Shown: piece after piece, positions 8,439-16,999 of the stretch
Layout of the letters: every line of letters begins with the position of its first letter
Numbering within the stretch: the first letter of the stretch is position 1
Origin: Sphaerisporangium melleum
GTDB taxonomy: Bacteria; Actinomycetota; Actinomycetes; Streptosporangiales; Streptosporangiaceae
Length of the DNA: 64,000 nucleotides
Assembly (NCBI RefSeq): GCF_014646695.1
Contig: NZ_BMNT01000035.1
Coordinates: 43,097 to 107,096 of the forward strand
Direction: 5' to 3'
Made by a program: the position numbers and the translations under genes
Notes under the pieces: model-generated
Told to the model about the DNA's origin: nothing
Databases searched by the model: none
What the model saw: the letters and a program-made list of their open reading frames with translations, nothing else

Positions 8439-9611
8439 TCAGGACGAGCGGCGCAGGACCTCACCCCACCGCACCCTGGCGCCCGTACGGAGCACGGCCC
8501 GCTGGTAGACGCGCCCGCCGGCGTACAGCACCGCCGCGGCGGCCACCACCATCAAACCCATCGCCAGCGCGGTCTCCCACAGCGGCACCTGCACGACGGC
8601 GGCCCGCACCGGCATGACCAGGGAGGAGAACGGCGGGACGAGCGACAGCACATGCGTCAGCCCGCCGTCCGGTGACCCGACGGCGAAGAAGCCCACCAGG
8701 TAGGACGCCGTCATGAGCATCGTGGCCGGGGTGAGCACGCCGCTGAGCTCCTCCTGCCGGGACACCAGCGAGGCGATGGCGGCGTACATCGCGGCGTAGA
8801 AGGCGTAGGCGAGCAGGAACCACACGACCACTCCGGCGACCACCCCGTAGGTGCCGTCGGGCAGGTGCGGCACCGCGCCGGAGACCTGCGCGGCGGTCAG
8901 GCCCACCGCGGCGATGACGACGAGCTGGAACAGGCCGAGCACTCCGAGGCCGAGCACCTTGCCCGCCAGCAACTGCCAGGGGCGGAGGGCGGTGAGCAGG
9001 ATCTCCACGATCCTGCTGCCCTTCTCCTCGACCACGCCCATCGCCACCCACGTGCAGATCTGGATCAGCAACATGAACAGGATGACGACCAGGGCCATCG
9101 CGATGACCGACCGGACGTCGGCGTCCTCGCCGGTGCCGTTGAGCGTGACCCGCGCCATCGGCGCCACCTGCTGGGCCTGGGCCACCTTGGCCGGGTCGAG
9201 GCCGGCCGTGGTGAGGTTGTGCTCGGTGGTGACCATCCGGTGGGCGGTGTCCAGGGCGACGGCGAACCTGCCGCCGAGCACGGTCGTGGAGATGACCTTC
9301 GCGTCGTCCACGATCGCGGCCTCGACGTCGCCGGCCGCGACGGCCGCCCGCGCCGCCGCCTCGTCCGGGTAGCGGGTCACGGTGATGGACAGGTCGTCGT
9401 CCTGGGCGGTCTGGGCGGTGAGCGCGGCCTGCAGGCGATCGGCCCGCGCGCCGGCCAGCCCGACGGTGTGGTCGTCGGGGCCGCCGAGCAGCTTGGGGAG
9501 CATGGCCAGCACCGCGACGAGCACGGCGGTGACCAGCAGGCCGTAGCGGTAGCCCTTGGTGCGCCCGCGCACGCCGATCTCGCGCCGGGCGACGAGCAGG
9601 ATGGTGTTCAC
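8439..9611 (-). CDS. ABC-2 type (NatB-like) transporter permease
   Basis: 390 residues. It has an N-terminal membrane anchor (GLLVTAVLVAVLAMLPKLL), a large extracytoplasmic domain of about 150 residues, then five or six membrane segments. This is the NatB/YhaP layout. With the ATPase encoded just upstream it forms an exporter; substrate unknown (Na+ and antimicrobials are known for relatives). It begins at GTG 9611, which overlaps the ATPase stop as GTGA; longer readings of the frame upstream lie inside the ATPase gene and are not credible. Confidence 0.85.
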   Translation of the reverse strand: MNTILLVARREIGVRGRTKGYRYGLLVTAVLVAVLAMLPKLLGGPDDHTVGLAGARADRLQAALTAQTAQDDDLSITVTRYPDEAAARAAVAAGDVEAAIVDDAKVISTTVLGGRFAVALDTAHRMVTTEHNLTTAGLDPAKVAQAQQVAPMARVTLNGTGEDADVRSVIAMALVVILFMLLIQICTWVAMGVVEEKGSRIVEILLTALRPWQLLAGKVLGLGVLGLFQLVVIAAVGLTAAQVSGAVPHLPDGTYGVVAGVVVWFLLAYAFYAAMYAAIASLVSRQEELSGVLTPATMLMTASYLVGFFAVGSPDGGLTHVLSLVPPFSSLVMPVRAAVVQVPLWETALAMGLMVVAAAAVLYAGGRVYQRAVLRTGARVRWGEVLRRSS

Positions 9612-10528
9612 GCGACCACCTCTCGGAAGATCTCGGCGAGCGAGGGCTCCTGCCAGCCGAAATGCTGCACCCGGCCCGCCGACGCGGCGACGCGCAGCGC
9701 CTCCTGGTCGTCGGACGGGACCAGGATCACCTCGTCGTACCGCTCGTCGCCGGCGCCCTGCGGGACGGCGGCGTGCGGGCGGTCGGTCTTGGCCACGACC
9801 TCGCCGGGGAGCCGGTCGATCCAGCCGGGCTCGGCGCCGGTCACGACGACGCGCAGGCGCTTGCGCGACTCGCGGGCCCGCAGCTCGGCCACGGTGCCCT
9901 GGGCGACCATGCGGCCGGCCTTGATGATGCCCACCGAGTCGCACAGCCGCTCGACCAGGTCGAGCTGGTGGCTGGAGAAGACGACCGGCGCCCCTGCGGC
10001 CGCCCGCTCGGCGAGCACACCGGCCAGCGCGTCGACGGCGATGGGGTCCAGGCCGGAGAAGGGCTCGTCCAGCACCAGCACCTCGGGGTCGTGGATGAGG
10101 GCGACGGCGAGCTGCACGCGCTGCTGGTTGCCCAGCGAGAGACCGTCCACCTCGTCCGCACGCCGGGCCGCGAGGCCCAGCCGCTCGATGAGGGCCTCGG
10201 CCGACCGCCGCGCGTCCGGGGCCCGCATGCCGCCGAGCCTGCCGAAGTACTCGATCTGCTCGGCCACCCGCATCTTGGCGTAGAGCCCGCGCTCCTCGGG
10301 CATGTAGCCGAACCGGCGCCGGGTCGCGAAGCCGGCCGGGCCGCCGTTCCAGCGCACCTGCCCGGCGTCGGCGGCCAGCACGCCCATGACGATGCGCATG
10401 GTCGTCGTCTTTCCCGCGCCGTTGGCTCCGACGAAGCCGAACGTCTCGCCGGGCCGTACGGTGAGACTCACTCCGTCGAGCGCGACGGTGTCGCCGTAGC
10501 GCTTCCTGAGCCCTTCCACCTCAAGCAT
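9608..10528 (-). CDS. ABC transporter ATP-binding protein (NatA-like)
   Basis: 306 residues. Walker A GANGAGKTTTM (about residues 34-44), signature LSLGNQQRVQLA, Walker B VLVLDEPFSGLD and the H-loop SSHQLD are all present. The C-terminal ~85 residues form the extra domain typical of NatA-like exporters. It starts at ATG 10528, 8 nt inside the end of the regulator gene, and ends in a GTGA overlap with its permease. It is part of a four-gene leftward operon (membrane protein, regulator, ATPase, permease). Confidence 0.92.
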   Translation of the reverse strand: MLEVEGLRKRYGDTVALDGVSLTVRPGETFGFVGANGAGKTTTMRIVMGVLAADAGQVRWNGGPAGFATRRRFGYMPEERGLYAKMRVAEQIEYFGRLGGMRAPDARRSAEALIERLGLAARRADEVDGLSLGNQQRVQLAVALIHDPEVLVLDEPFSGLDPIAVDALAGVLAERAAAGAPVVFSSHQLDLVERLCDSVGIIKAGRMVAQGTVAELRARESRKRLRVVVTGAEPGWIDRLPGEVVAKTDRPHAAVPQGAGDERYDEVILVPSDDQEALRVAASAGRVQHFGWQEPSLAEIFREVVA

Positions 10529-10838
10529 GGGGGGTCCCTTTCGTGATCTTCTCCAGGACGGAGACGTACTCGCCGAACGCCGCGCGGCCCGCCGGGGTGA
10601 GCGAGAGCCACGTACCGGGTTTCTTGCTGATGAACGCCTTCTCGACCTTGACGTAGCCGGCCTCCTCCAGGGTCTGCATGTGCTTGGACAGCAGTGAGTC
10701 GCTGACCTCGATGGTGTCGCGGAGATACCGGAACTCGACCTTCTCGGCGGTCGAGAGCGCCGCCATGATCGACAGCCGGACCGGGGCGTGGATGACCTGG
10801 TCGAGATCGTGGCGGGGGTGGGCTCCCCTCTCGGTCAC
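10521..10838 (-). CDS. Winged-helix transcriptional regulator (MarR/ArsR-like, DUF-type single domain)
   Basis: 105 residues from GTG 10838. The core DQVIHAPVRLSIMAALS, then RDTIEVSDSLLSKHMQTLE (recognition helix) and AGYVKVEKAF with a wing KKPGTWLSLTPAGR is the compact winged helix found next to NatAB-type exporters. The GTG overlaps the upstream gene's TGA (GTGA) and its own end overlaps the ATPase start by 8 nt. It probably controls this exporter operon. No ligand-binding domain or metal-binding Cys are visible. Confidence 0.87.
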   Translation of the reverse strand: MTERGAHPRHDLDQVIHAPVRLSIMAALSTAEKVEFRYLRDTIEVSDSLLSKHMQTLEEAGYVKVEKAFISKKPGTWLSLTPAGRAAFGEYVSVLEKITKGTPHA

Positions 10839-11398
10839 CGGGCGCCGCCCCAGGGGCGGATACGCCAGGCGGCGTACAGCACGGGCAGCGCGGAGACCAC
10901 CGCGAGGGCCAGGCCGGCGGCCACCCACCAGCCCGAGGGGTCGTCGGGCAGCACGTACAGACCGAACAGCGCGACACCGGCCATGACGGCGACCCAGGCC
11001 AAGGACACCCTGCCCTGCAGGCCGGAGTGCTCGTACACCCGCTGCCGGTAGGCGTAGACCACCGACAGCGCGGTCATCGCCAGCCACGCGACCATGGCGA
11101 CGCGCGGGACGGGCGACGGGGCGAAGAACATCGCCGGCCAGTACAGCAGTGACGCGATGCCCCAGAGGAGGTAGATCCAGCCGATCTGCGCGGCGGACCG
11201 CCCGACGCTCCTGCGTATGCGGACGATCTCGGCATAGGCGGCATCGGGGCTCAGGCCCGTATCGGACCGCGGACCGGCGTCGGCGTCCGAACCGCCGGTC
11301 GCCGGGTGATCGCCGCCAGGACCGGTGTTCATATCGCCCCGCCTCCCTGCACGCGGACCGGGCCCGGCGCCACGCCCGCTCTCCTCACCGACGTTCAT
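10835..11398 (-). CDS. Four-helix membrane protein of unknown function, first gene of the exporter operon
   Basis: 187 residues. The first ~65 are Gly/Asp-rich and disordered, with an internal ATG at 11332 that may be the true start. Four hydrophobic segments follow, beginning near IGWIYLLWGIASLLYW and ending LALAVVSALPVLYAAW. Similar small membrane proteins commonly precede the single-domain winged-helix regulator in actinobacteria. No catalytic motif. Coupled to the regulator by GTGA. Confidence 0.7.
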   Translation of the reverse strand: MNVGEESGRGAGPGPRAGRRGDMNTGPGGDHPATGGSDADAGPRSDTGLSPDAAYAEIVRIRRSVGRSAAQIGWIYLLWGIASLLYWPAMFFAPSPVPRVAMVAWLAMTALSVVYAYRQRVYEHSGLQGRVSLAWVAVMAGVALFGLYVLPDDPSGWWVAAGLALAVVSALPVLYAAWRIRPWGGAR

Positions 11399-11494
11399 GG
11401 GCTCAACCCTCCCTCATCCGCTCAACAAGGTAGCAAGTACTCAACCGTCATTCAAGTACATGCCCGGCCTTCAACCGGCAACCCTGCTGCACGG

Positions 11495-12457
11495 TCATGG
11501 GTGCTTCGCGGGAGTGAACCGTCCCGTGGCGATCAGGAACACGACGAGCGCGAGCGGCACGATCCAGCCGCTCCAGCCGAGGATGGTCGCCTGCGTGGTG
11601 TCGACGTGCTCGCCGGCCTTCGCGAACAGGAGATAGGTCCCGCCCGCCCCATTGAACGCGGCATGCGCGAGGGCCGCCGGCCACACCGACCCCGATCGGA
11701 GCCGCAGCCAGCCGAAGACCGCGCCGACCAGGATGCACATACCGACCATCGCGGTCAGGCCGAGCCAGCCCGGCGCATCCGGGTAGTTGTACCCGAGGAG
11801 AATGAGCGGAGCGTGCCACAGGCCCCAGATCACGCCCGAGATCAGCAGGGCCGGGACGGTACCCAGCGGCATCAGTTTCGGCAGCAGCCACCCTCGCCAC
11901 CCGAGTTCCTCCCCCAGCGCCGGGATGAGGTTGATGAACGCCGCCAAGGGAAGCGCGGCGAGCTGGATGGCGATGAGCGCGCCGATCGGTATCGGGATGT
12001 CGGCCACTCCCGCGGCGCCCGCCTGCTCGTCGAGGACCTGCTGGAACGCGGAGAAGTTCGCGAAGTCGGCCGGGTAGACCCCCAGCAGCGCGCCGATCGG
12101 GAGCGCCACCAGGACGAGCGCGATGGACACGATGATCCCCAGCGCCCCGTAGCCGAGCAGGCTCCGGACCGGCCGCAACGGCCACAGTCCGAGCGTCCAT
12201 GTCTTGTGCTGCGGCCGCTCGACGAAGAACACGACGACGAGGGCGGCGATCGCGGGGGTCGTCATCGTGGCGACGGCCACGAGGGCGAACCAGGGACTGG
12301 CGAGTCCGTCACCGAACCAGAGCGGGAGCGCGAGGAGCCAGGCGAGCGCGAACGCCAGGATGGTGAACACACCGATGGACCGCAGATCGCGGCCGCTCAT
12401 GCGGGGTCCGCCTCGGGGCATGGCCGTCTTCGATCCGCCCGGAGATTCGATGCTCAC
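11495..12457 (-). CDS. CPBP family intramembrane metalloprotease (CAAX-protease like)
   Basis: 320 residues with about eight membrane spans. The Abi/CPBP motifs are present: EELGWRGWLLP (motif 1, near residue 185), WGLWHAPLILLG (motif 2) and ALAHAAFN (motif 3). Such proteins cleave or bind substrates inside the membrane; in bacteria many are linked to peptide maturation or immunity. GTG start at 12457 overlaps the TGA of the regulator (GTGA), so the two are one unit. Confidence 0.88.
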   Translation of the reverse strand: MSIESPGGSKTAMPRGGPRMSGRDLRSIGVFTILAFALAWLLALPLWFGDGLASPWFALVAVATMTTPAIAALVVVFFVERPQHKTWTLGLWPLRPVRSLLGYGALGIIVSIALVLVALPIGALLGVYPADFANFSAFQQVLDEQAGAAGVADIPIPIGALIAIQLAALPLAAFINLIPALGEELGWRGWLLPKLMPLGTVPALLISGVIWGLWHAPLILLGYNYPDAPGWLGLTAMVGMCILVGAVFGWLRLRSGSVWPAALAHAAFNGAGGTYLLFAKAGEHVDTTQATILGWSGWIVPLALVVFLIATGRFTPAKHP

Positions 12458-13062
12458 GACGTCCGCCTTTCGAGGATGTGCAGACCGGCGATGGTGCGGT
12501 CGTCGCGGAACGCGATCCGTACCGTGTAGTCGCCCGCCTCCAGCGCAAGCGGCGTGTTCGTGATCGTCAGGTCGCCGGCCCGGGTGACCTCAGGCTCTCC
12601 ATGTCCCTCGAAAGCCCCTGACAGGCCGACGATCTGCGCCCACGCGGCCGCGAGCGCGTCCTCCGACAGGCCATCGCGCATGGTCGGATCGAACTGCCCG
12701 GTGACACGCGCCCATTGCCCGGACGCGAGGTCCTCGATCACCGAGGCGGCCAGTTCGGCGACGCCGGGCAGGGGTGTGGTGTTCATGGGCTCTCCTGTTC
12801 TCGGATCGATCGGCTTGCCGTAGCGCTGGAACGCCGCTTGCCGGCTCACGCCGAGCGCATCCCCGATGACCTGCCACGTGGCGCCGTTCTGGCGCGCCTG
12901 CTGCACGACGGCGCGCACGACGTCATCGGCGGCCGCCTGCATGCTCACGGCGCGCCCTATCGAGTCGGCCCAGTCGTCACCGCTCGTCAGGACACGTGCG
13001 GCGAGAAACGCCTCCAGGCGCGCCTTCAAGGCCCGCACCGCCTCTGTCAATGTCTCTTGCAC
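12454..13062 (-). CDS. HTH regulator with C-terminal DUF3887-like domain
   Basis: 202 residues. Around residues 55-85 is a helix-turn-helix (ATWQVIGDALGVSRQAAFQRYG), then a ~100-residue alpha/beta domain (DLASGQWARVTGQFDPTMRD ... EAGDYTVRIAFRDDRTIAGL) resembling DUF3887. It starts with GTG at 13062, only 6 nt from a TATCAT -10, so the message is probably leaderless. It ends in the GTGA overlap with the CPBP protease gene and is likely its regulator. The domain name is from memory; the HTH call is firm. Confidence 0.78.
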   Translation of the reverse strand: MQETLTEAVRALKARLEAFLAARVLTSGDDWADSIGRAVSMQAAADDVVRAVVQQARQNGATWQVIGDALGVSRQAAFQRYGKPIDPRTGEPMNTTPLPGVAELAASVIEDLASGQWARVTGQFDPTMRDGLSEDALAAAWAQIVGLSGAFEGHGEPEVTRAGDLTITNTPLALEAGDYTVRIAFRDDRTIAGLHILERRTS

Positions 13063-13063
13063 G

Positions 13064-13099
13064 TGTAAATGATAACTTTACAAACGCGTCGTCCGTCAA
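13064..13099 (-). promoter_or_regulatory. Promoter with embedded inverted repeat for the HTH-CPBP operon
   Basis: On the minus strand, TTGACG (13099-13094) and TATCAT (13074-13069) are 19 nt apart. An inverted repeat TGTAAA/TTTACA (13064-13069 and 13077-13082) covers the -10. The GTG start is 6 nt past the -10. Placement suggests autoregulation by the HTH protein. Confidence 0.55.
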
Positions 13100-13193
13100 G
13101 AGAGGTTGCTCGGATCATCCGGCCAGGACCGAACACCGGCGAGCGTTTTCGCAGTTCAGAGCCTTGATCTTGCGATGCCCCGGTCGTACGCGA

Positions 13194-13232
13194 AATGCCC
13201 CGGGACGGTCGATGTGACCGTCCCGGGGCATT
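13194..13232 (-). terminator. Perfect 17-bp stem-loop downstream of lutC
   Basis: Positions 13194-13210 pair exactly with 13216-13232 around the 5-nt loop GATGT. On the minus strand the stem is followed by TTTCG. It lies 43 bp past the lutC stop and should end the lutABC transcript. Confidence 0.8.
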
Positions 13233-13275
13233 CGGGGACCTGGTGGAACCCGCCGGCGCGATGTGCCGGTCAGGG

Positions 13276-13893
13276 CTAGAGGGCGATGACGACCTCGAGC
13301 GTGCGGGGGCCGTGCACCCCTTCAACGCGGTTCAGCTCGATGTCGCTGGTCGCCGACGGACCGCTGATCCAGGTCATCGGACGGGCCGGGTCGAGACGGG
13401 CGACGGCCTCGGGCACGCCCGGCACGATCTGGTCGGCCCGCACCACGCACAGGTGGTAGTCGGGCACCAGCGTGAGAGCGCGGCGCCCCTGGCCGGGCCC
13501 GGCGTCCAGCACGATGGTGCCGGTCTCGGCGATGGCCACCGCGCAGCCGGTCACCACGCCGTCCGCCCGGTCCAGCTCGGCCGCGGTGAGCGGCGGCTCG
13601 TCGCGCAGCGGCTCGACCTCGGCGGGAACGGCGTCCAGCCACCCGCCGGGCAGCTCTTCGGGGACGACCAGCCGGCGCACCCCCCGCTCGGCGAGCGCCG
13701 CCGCGACCGCCGCCGCCACCTCGCTCTCGGGGACGGCACGCACGACCGCCCGGTAGTCGCGGACCCGCTCGGCGAACAGGTCGGCCGAACCGGGCTCGGA
13801 GCGTACCGGCCGGTAGCCGCGGGACACCTCGACCGCCGGCGCCCCCGCCACCGCCGAGCGGATGCGCGCCAGAATGGCTTCACGCGAGCTCAC
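13276..13893 (-). CDS. lutC: L-lactate utilisation protein C (LUD domain)
   Basis: 205 residues. LUD-domain protein of the LutABC lactate dehydrogenase complex that oxidises L-lactate to pyruvate. Typical features are SSREAILARIRSA at the N-terminus, AVAIAETGTIVLDAGPGQGR, LTLVPDYHLCVVRADQIV and the C-terminal ISGPSATSDIELNRVEGVHG. The GTG at 13893 lies inside the end of lutB (14-nt overlap), so the longer in-frame reading upstream is not real. Third gene of the operon. Confidence 0.92.
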   Translation of the reverse strand: MSSREAILARIRSAVAGAPAVEVSRGYRPVRSEPGSADLFAERVRDYRAVVRAVPESEVAAAVAAALAERGVRRLVVPEELPGGWLDAVPAEVEPLRDEPPLTAAELDRADGVVTGCAVAIAETGTIVLDAGPGQGRRALTLVPDYHLCVVRADQIVPGVPEAVARLDPARPMTWISGPSATSDIELNRVEGVHGPRTLEVVIAL

Positions 13894-15346
13894 CGCCCAC
13901 CTCCTCCGAAGACTCCGAATGGTCAGGACGCCCCACGCGCTCGTCCCCCTTCTGGGTGCGCCGCCACCAGTCACGGAACGACTCGGCGGGCACGTCGGGC
14001 ACGTCCCGGGTGGCGGTCCAGGCGGCGCCCGGCCCGGGCAGGTGCGACTTCGGCACCAGGCCGCGCAGGCGCCCGGCCACCCGCTGCGCGCCGCGCAGCC
14101 GTACCGGCCGGTCCAGCACCCACCCGGCCGCGCCCAGCCCGAACCGCTCCGCCGGGGCGTGCGGCGCCTTCGACCGCATGTGGACCAGCACCTCGGGGAT
14201 GTCGATGGCCACCGGGCACACGTCGTAACACGCGCCGCACAGACTGGACGCGTAGGGCAGCGAAGCGTCCAGCTCGGAGGCCATACCCCGCAGTTGCGGA
14301 GTGAGAATGGCCCCGATCGGCCCTGGATACACCGATCCGTACGCGTGGCCACCGACCCGCTCGTACACCGGGCAGACGTTCAGGCAGGCCGAGCAGCGGA
14401 TGCAGCGCAGCGCCTGGCGGCCGATCTCGTCGGCCAGCACGGTGGTGCGCCCGTTGTCCAGCAGCACCAGATGGAACTCCTGGCCCTCGGTGGCTCCGGT
14501 CCACATGGAGGTGTAGGGGTTCATCCGCTCGCCGGTCGAGCTGCGCGGCAGCAGTTGCAGGAAGACCTCCAGATCGCGCCAGGTCGGCAGGATCTTCTCG
14601 ATGCCGACCACGCTGATCAGCGTGCGCGGCAGGGTCAGGCACATGCGGCCGTTGCCCTCCGACTCCAGCACCACCAGCGTGCCGGTCTCGGCGATCAGGA
14701 AGTTCGCCCCCGAAATGCCGACATTCGTCGACAGGAAGCGTTCGCGCAGGTGCAGCCGGGCGGCCTCGGCCAGCGTGCGCGGGTCGTCGGCCAGGTCGTC
14801 CGGCGCCGGACGCCCCCACTGCGCCATGTGCTCCAGGAAGATCTCCCGGATCTCCGAGCGGTTGCGGTGGATGGCCGGCACCAGGATGTGCGAGGGCCAG
14901 TCGTCGCCGAGTTGCACGATCAGCTCGGCGAGGTCGGTCTCGTACGCCGTGACGCCCTCGCGCTCCAGCGCCTCGTTCAGGCCGATCTCCTGGGTGGCCA
15001 TCGACTTGACCTTCATCACCCGGGTCTCGCCGGTGGCCTTGACCAGGTCGGTGACGATGCGGTCGGCCTCTGCGGCGTCGGACGCCCAGTGGACCTTGCC
15101 CCCCGCCCTGGTCACGGCCTCCTCGGCCTGCAGCAGGTAGCGGTCCAGGTTGCACAGCACGTCGTCCTTGATCGCCCGGCCGGCGGCGCGCAGCTCCGGC
15201 CAGTCGGCCAACTCCGCCACCACGGCGCCGCGCCTGGCGCGGATGGTGTGCGTGGCCTTGCGCAGGTTGAACCTCAGCTGCGAGTCGCGCAGCGCCTTCT
15301 CGGCGTTGCGCGGGAACGACGGCATGCCCAGAAACGCGGTGTTCAT
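13880..15346 (-). CDS. lutB: L-lactate utilisation iron-sulfur protein B
   Basis: 488 residues. The N-terminal LUD domain (to about 300) includes NVGISGANFLIAETGTLV. It is followed by two 4Fe-4S clusters, CIRCSACLNVCPVY (about 310) and CGACYDVCPVAI (about 360). The C-terminus is the LutB tail. It transfers electrons from lactate within LutABC. The ATG at 15346 overlaps the lutA stop by ATGA. Confidence 0.94.
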   Translation of the reverse strand: MNTAFLGMPSFPRNAEKALRDSQLRFNLRKATHTIRARRGAVVAELADWPELRAAGRAIKDDVLCNLDRYLLQAEEAVTRAGGKVHWASDAAEADRIVTDLVKATGETRVMKVKSMATQEIGLNEALEREGVTAYETDLAELIVQLGDDWPSHILVPAIHRNRSEIREIFLEHMAQWGRPAPDDLADDPRTLAEAARLHLRERFLSTNVGISGANFLIAETGTLVVLESEGNGRMCLTLPRTLISVVGIEKILPTWRDLEVFLQLLPRSSTGERMNPYTSMWTGATEGQEFHLVLLDNGRTTVLADEIGRQALRCIRCSACLNVCPVYERVGGHAYGSVYPGPIGAILTPQLRGMASELDASLPYASSLCGACYDVCPVAIDIPEVLVHMRSKAPHAPAERFGLGAAGWVLDRPVRLRGAQRVAGRLRGLVPKSHLPGPGAAWTATRDVPDVPAESFRDWWRRTQKGDERVGRPDHSESSEEVGGELA

Positions 15347-16119
15347 CGGTCGGCCTCCGTGCTCGCGAGGATCTCGGCCAGGTGCATGACCCGCACCCCG
15401 GCCCGCTGGCGGCTCAGCGTGCCGCCGATGTGCATCAGGCAGGAGTTGTCGGCGGCACACAGCACCTCGGCGCCCGTGGTGATGACGTTCGCCACCTTGT
15501 CCTGGCACATCGCCGCGGAGACGGCCGCGTTCTTCACCGCGAACGTGCCGCCGAACCCGCAGCACTCCTCCTCGCCCGGGAGCGGGACCAGTTCAAGGCC
15601 GCGCACGTGCCGCAACAGGGTGGCCGGGCGGTCGCCCACCCGCAGGCCGCGCAGCGAGTGGCAGGTGGGGTGGTAGGTCACCCGGTGCGGGAAGTACGCG
15701 CCGACGTCGGTGACGCCGAGCACGTCCACCAGGAACTCCGACAGGTCGTACACCTTGGGCGCGGTCTCGGCGACGGCCCGCGCGAACGGCGACCGCCCGC
15801 CGTGGGCGCTCGCCAGTGCCCCCGGCCGGGTCGTCCCCATGCCCGCGGCCAGCTTCGGGTACTGCTCGCGCACCATCGCGGCACACGACCCGGAGGGGGC
15901 CACCACGGCGTCGTACCCCTCGAAGACCTCCAGGAAGTGCCGGGCCAGCCGTACCCCCTCGTCGCGGTAGCCGGTGTTGACGTGCATCTGGCCGCAGCAC
16001 GTCTGGGCCTGCGGGAACTCCACCTCGCAGCCGAGACGGCGCAGCAGTGTCACGACCGCCTTCCCGGTGCCGGGGAAGAGCGTGTCGTTCAGACACGTGA
16101 TGAACAGGGCGACCCGCAT
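15343..16119 (-). CDS. lutA: L-lactate utilisation protein A (CCG-domain Fe-S subunit)
   Basis: 258 residues. Two cysteine-rich CCG domains with TCCGQMHVN (about 40) and EECCGFGGTFAVK (about 195), plus TYHPTCHSLRGL, mark the heterodisulfide-reductase-like subunit of LutABC. First gene of the operon. Its ATG at 16119 lies 31 nt from the operator shared with the divergent regulator, which fits repression in the absence of lactate. Confidence 0.93.
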   Translation of the reverse strand: MRVALFITCLNDTLFPGTGKAVVTLLRRLGCEVEFPQAQTCCGQMHVNTGYRDEGVRLARHFLEVFEGYDAVVAPSGSCAAMVREQYPKLAAGMGTTRPGALASAHGGRSPFARAVAETAPKVYDLSEFLVDVLGVTDVGAYFPHRVTYHPTCHSLRGLRVGDRPATLLRHVRGLELVPLPGEEECCGFGGTFAVKNAAVSAAMCQDKVANVITTGAEVLCAADNSCLMHIGGTLSRQRAGVRVMHLAEILASTEADR

Positions 16120-16149
16120 CGCGGCCTTCCTCCACAGGTGCTCGGTACC

Positions 16150-16170
16150 GAGTATGGTCAGACCATACTC
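16150..16170. promoter_or_regulatory. Perfect 21-bp palindromic GntR/FadR operator
   Basis: GAGTATGGTC (16150-16159) and GACCATACTC (16161-16170) are exact inverse complements around one A. The core TGGTCAGACCA matches the TGGTNNGACCA type sites of FadR-subfamily GntR regulators (LldR, PdhR, GlcC). It sits between lutA and the GntR gene. Confidence 0.85.
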
Positions 16171-16193
16171 CAGGGCGGGAAAGGACGGTCACG

Positions 16194-16940
16194 GTGGCTG
16201 CGGACGGCACTCGGCGCACCCGCGCGTTCGAGGAGGTGCTCCTCCAGGTCGAGCACCGCATCGCCGGCGACGGGCTCAAGGTGGGCGACCGCCTCCCGGG
16301 CGAACGGCAGCTCGCCGAGCAGCTCGGCGTCAGCCGGGCCTCGGTACGCGAGGCCATCCGCGTCCTGGAGACGCTCGGCGTGGTGTCATCGCAGGTGGGC
16401 CGCGGCCCGGACGCCGGGGCGGTGCTCACCTCACGCCCCGACAGCGCGCTGACCGACCTGCTGCGCCTCAGCCTGTCCCTGTCCAGCCTCTCGCTGCGCG
16501 AGGTCATCGACACCCGCCTCATGATCGAACGCTGGTCCGCCGAACACGCCGCCCACACGGCGAACGCGAACCGGGCGGCGGACGTGGACGGGAACGCGGG
16601 CACAGACGGGGACACTCGACATGACGCCCTGGCGGCCGCCGCGGCGGCGATGGAGGCCATGGACGCCGCGCGTGACCCCGAGGAGTTCGTCCGGCACGAC
16701 ATCGCCTTCCATGTGGCCATCGCCGAGGCGTCCGGCAACCGTCTGGTCGCGGCGGTGATGCGGGCGCTGCGCGGCGCGATGCGCAAGTACGCGATCGAGG
16801 CGGTCGAACGGCTCGGCGACACCGGCGTGCTGCGCGAGGACCACCGGCGCATCCACCGGGCCGTCCTGGCCGGCGACGCGGCGACCGCCGCCGAGGCGGT
16901 GACCGTCCACCTGGCCCATGCCTACCCCGAACTGTTCTGA
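16194..16940 (+). CDS. lutR: FadR-type GntR regulator of lactate utilisation
   Basis: 248 residues. The N-terminal wHTH (DRLPGERQLAEQLGVSRASVREAIRVLETLGVV, given here in part as RLPGERQLAEQLGVSR and SVREAIRVLE) is classic FadR subfamily. The C-terminal FCD ligand-binding domain has the metal-ligand pattern D...H in EEFVRHDIAFHVAIAEASGN and HRRIHRAVLAGD. A non-conserved Asn/Ala/Asp-rich insert lies near residues 120-140. GTG start at 16194. The divergent arrangement and the palindrome between the genes suggest it represses lutABC and itself; lactate is the likely inducer. Confidence 0.88.
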   Translation: MAADGTRRTRAFEEVLLQVEHRIAGDGLKVGDRLPGERQLAEQLGVSRASVREAIRVLETLGVVSSQVGRGPDAGAVLTSRPDSALTDLLRLSLSLSSLSLREVIDTRLMIERWSAEHAAHTANANRAADVDGNAGTDGDTRHDALAAAAAAMEAMDAARDPEEFVRHDIAFHVAIAEASGNRLVAAVMRALRGAMRKYAIEAVERLGDTGVLREDHRRIHRAVLAGDAATAAEAVTVHLAHAYPELF

Positions 16941-16999
16941 CCTCGACCACAGCGCTAGAACGTGTTCTAATCACCTCGCCGGAGGACCTGGGAGGGTAC

